From positions 1 to 14,781 of the forward strand of contig JBBIKU010000050.1 in assembly GCA_037445245.1 (NCBI GenBank): a DNA stretch of 14,781 nucleotides. Reading direction: 5' to 3'. The stretch comes from JBBIKU01 sp037445245. GTDB taxonomy: Bacteria > Chloroflexota > Anaerolineae > Anaerolineales > Anaerolineaceae. The translations under genes and the position numbers were made by a program. Below, piece after piece: positions 13,801 through 14,781 of this stretch (its first letter is position 1; every line of letters starts with the position of its first letter). A model generated the notes under the pieces. It was not told the origin of the DNA, searched no databases, and saw nothing but the letters and a program-made list of their open reading frames with translations.

Positions 13801-14592
13801 AATTTTCATGCTCTTGCCGCTGCCGCTGTTGCGCAGCATAATGATCTCAGCCATGATGCTCACGGCAATTTCTTCAGGCGTTTCAGCGTTTATCTCAAGC
13901 CCAAGCGGCGAGTAAACTTTGTTTAATTTCTCTTCGGTGACGCCGGGTGATTCCAGCAGTGCCTTACGGGTTACCTGCCAGCGTCGTTTCGAACCGATAA
14001 CGCCGATATAGGCTGCTTTGCTGAATAGCAAAGCAGGAAGCCCTTTTATATCAACATCAGATCCTCTCGTAGTCAACACCAGATAGGTGTTTGGAGTAAT
14101 GACGAGATGATTGGGAAGTTCTTCCATCGGAACGGGATAGAACGCATCAGCACCGGGATTGGCTTCCGGGGTGCACATTTCCGGTCTGTCATCCGAAACT
14201 GCCACCCGAAAACCCAGCCAGCTTGCCAGATGAACAACGGCTTTACCCACATGCCCACCTCCAATCACCACCAGCAGCGGACGGGGTACGATCGGCTCCA
14301 CAAAAACCTCCAATTGTCCTCCACACACACCCGGGTCGCCCTGCTTGGGATCCACCATCTTATAACGCAGAACCCGGTTTTTTGTGTCTTTCAACGCCTC
14401 CAAAGCCTCGTTGTAGACGCGGTGCTCGAGCTCACCGCCGCCCACGGTGCCAATGAAGCTTCCATCGGAGTAAACCAGCATCTTGCTGCCTTCGTGACGG
14501 GGTGTAGACCCGCTGCTCTTGATAATGGTACAAAGAACGCCGGTCTCGCCTTTCGCTTCCAATTCCGCCAATGCCTGATAAATTGATGTCAT
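13798..14592 (-). CDS. xdhC: XdhC/CoxI-family molybdenum cofactor insertion/sulfuration protein
   Basis: XdhC family proteins bind the molybdenum cofactor, promote its sulfuration and deliver it to xanthine dehydrogenase-type apoenzymes. The 264 residues show both family domains. The N-terminal XdhC_CoxI part has CTIIKSSGSTPRHEGSKMLV (21-40) and GTVGGGELE (48-56). A DPGVCGGQLEVF stretch carries the conserved cysteine C90. The C-terminal Rossmann domain (XdhC_C) begins with VVIGGGHVGKAVV, the GGGHVGK loop being 111-117, and contains LTTRGSDVD and VIGSKRRW. Length is usual for the family. The ATG at 14592 directly follows the TAA stop of the upstream pyrophosphatase gene (TAAATG). GGAGGA lies 4 bases before it, inside the last codons of that gene. 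It precedes the FAD/2Fe-2S gene by 15 bases. Confidence 0.93.
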   Translation of the reverse strand: MTSIYQALAELEAKGETGVLCTIIKSSGSTPRHEGSKMLVYSDGSFIGTVGGGELEHRVYNEALEALKDTKNRVLRYKMVDPKQGDPGVCGGQLEVFVEPIVPRPLLVVIGGGHVGKAVVHLASWLGFRVAVSDDRPEMCTPEANPGADAFYPVPMEELPNHLVITPNTYLVLTTRGSDVDIKGLPALLFSKAAYIGVIGSKRRWQVTRKALLESPGVTEEKLNKVYSPLGLEINAETPEEIAVSIMAEIIMLRNSGSGKSMKI

Positions 14593-14781
14593 TTATTCCT
14601 CCAGCAAACCCAGCACAACCGGTAGCAATTGTTTCTTTCGAGATACCACACCCTCTGCCAGACGCGTCCCATCTGGAAGGATCGGATATGGCAATTCATC
14701 CAGCACCGGCGGGGCATGGTTCAATAGCAACCGGCTCGAACCGCTAACGGTGTCAGTCACCATTAACATGGCGAAGTCACG
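14593..14781 (-). CDS. ppaC: Mn-dependent inorganic pyrophosphatase, DHHA2 C-terminus (5' end outside window)
   Basis: The frame is open from the window edge to a TAA at 14595-14593 and encodes the last 62 residues of a protein. They contain FAMLMVTDTVSGSSRLLL, then EGVVSRKKQLLPVVLGLL near the C-terminus. The GVVSRKKQ segment is the substrate-binding signature of the DHHA2 domain of family II (manganese-dependent) inorganic pyrophosphatases, and VTDTVSGSSRLLL matches the strand-turn before it. The enzyme would hydrolyse pyrophosphate in the cytosol. Only the C-terminal part is visible, so the N-terminal DHH domain and any inserted CBS domains cannot be checked. The stop abuts the xdhC start without a gap, so it is probably the upstream member of the same operon. 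Confidence 0.8.
   Translation of the reverse strand, partial: RDFAMLMVTDTVSGSSRLLLNHAPPVLDELPYPILPDGTRLAEGVVSRKKQLLPVVLGLLEE

Noticed and set aside
1..14781. Mobile elements, CRISPR arrays, tRNA or rRNA genes, riboswitches
   Set aside because: I found no transposase or integrase frame, no regularly spaced repeats and no cloverleaf-like sequence. The gaps are too short for any large RNA structure.

Overview
The window is a densely packed bacterial chromosome segment of roughly 55% G+C by eye, with gene ends overlapping or separated by a few bases. I see no tRNA, rRNA, insertion sequence or CRISPR array. The protein set suggests a Chloroflexota member, probably class Anaerolineae: a FAD/2Fe-2S fused dehydrogenase subunit, a YqeC-MocA fusion, a DUF2007 protein and a small two-helix membrane protein with a Pro/Arg/Tyr-rich tail. 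That placement is an inference from family resemblance, with no marker gene to confirm it. No gene-free stretch exceeds 100 bases.

Plus-strand block, 1-5644. In order: the 3' part of an MFS_3-type exporter, an MrfA-type DEAD/DEAH helicase, an MrfB-type DEDDh exonuclease with TPR-like repeats, a class I SAM methyltransferase, and a DUF2007 protein. MrfA and MrfB (YprA/YprB) are the Bacillus subtilis mitomycin repair factors, which work apart from UvrABC. The striking feature is a complete HNH nuclease domain inserted in the C-terminal region of the helicase. One operon could therefore encode translocase, endonuclease and exonuclease.

Middle block, 5641-7759. A PLP class IV aminotransferase (minus) and a membrane-anchored S41 C-terminal processing protease (plus) diverge from a 100-base promoter region that holds a short perfect inverted repeat. 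The aminotransferase ends tail-to-tail on the DUF2007 gene with overlapping stop codons.

Minus-strand block, 14781-7766. This is a molybdenum hydroxylase operon. In transcription order: the C-terminus of a Mn-dependent inorganic pyrophosphatase (DHHA2), XdhC, a fused FAD plus 2Fe-2S subunit, a small membrane protein, the molybdopterin-binding catalytic subunit, a YqeC-MocA fusion, and a second stand-alone MocA-like nucleotidyltransferase. The structural genes make an electron path Mo -> 2x[2Fe-2S] -> FAD. XdhC, YqeC and the MocA-like proteins mature the cofactor. Cofactor cytidylylation releases pyrophosphate, which the pyrophosphatase could remove. YqeC points to a selenium-dependent molybdenum hydroxylase, but no selenium gene is visible here. 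The substrate cannot be named; the active-site loop is xanthine dehydrogenase-like and not that of form I CO dehydrogenase.
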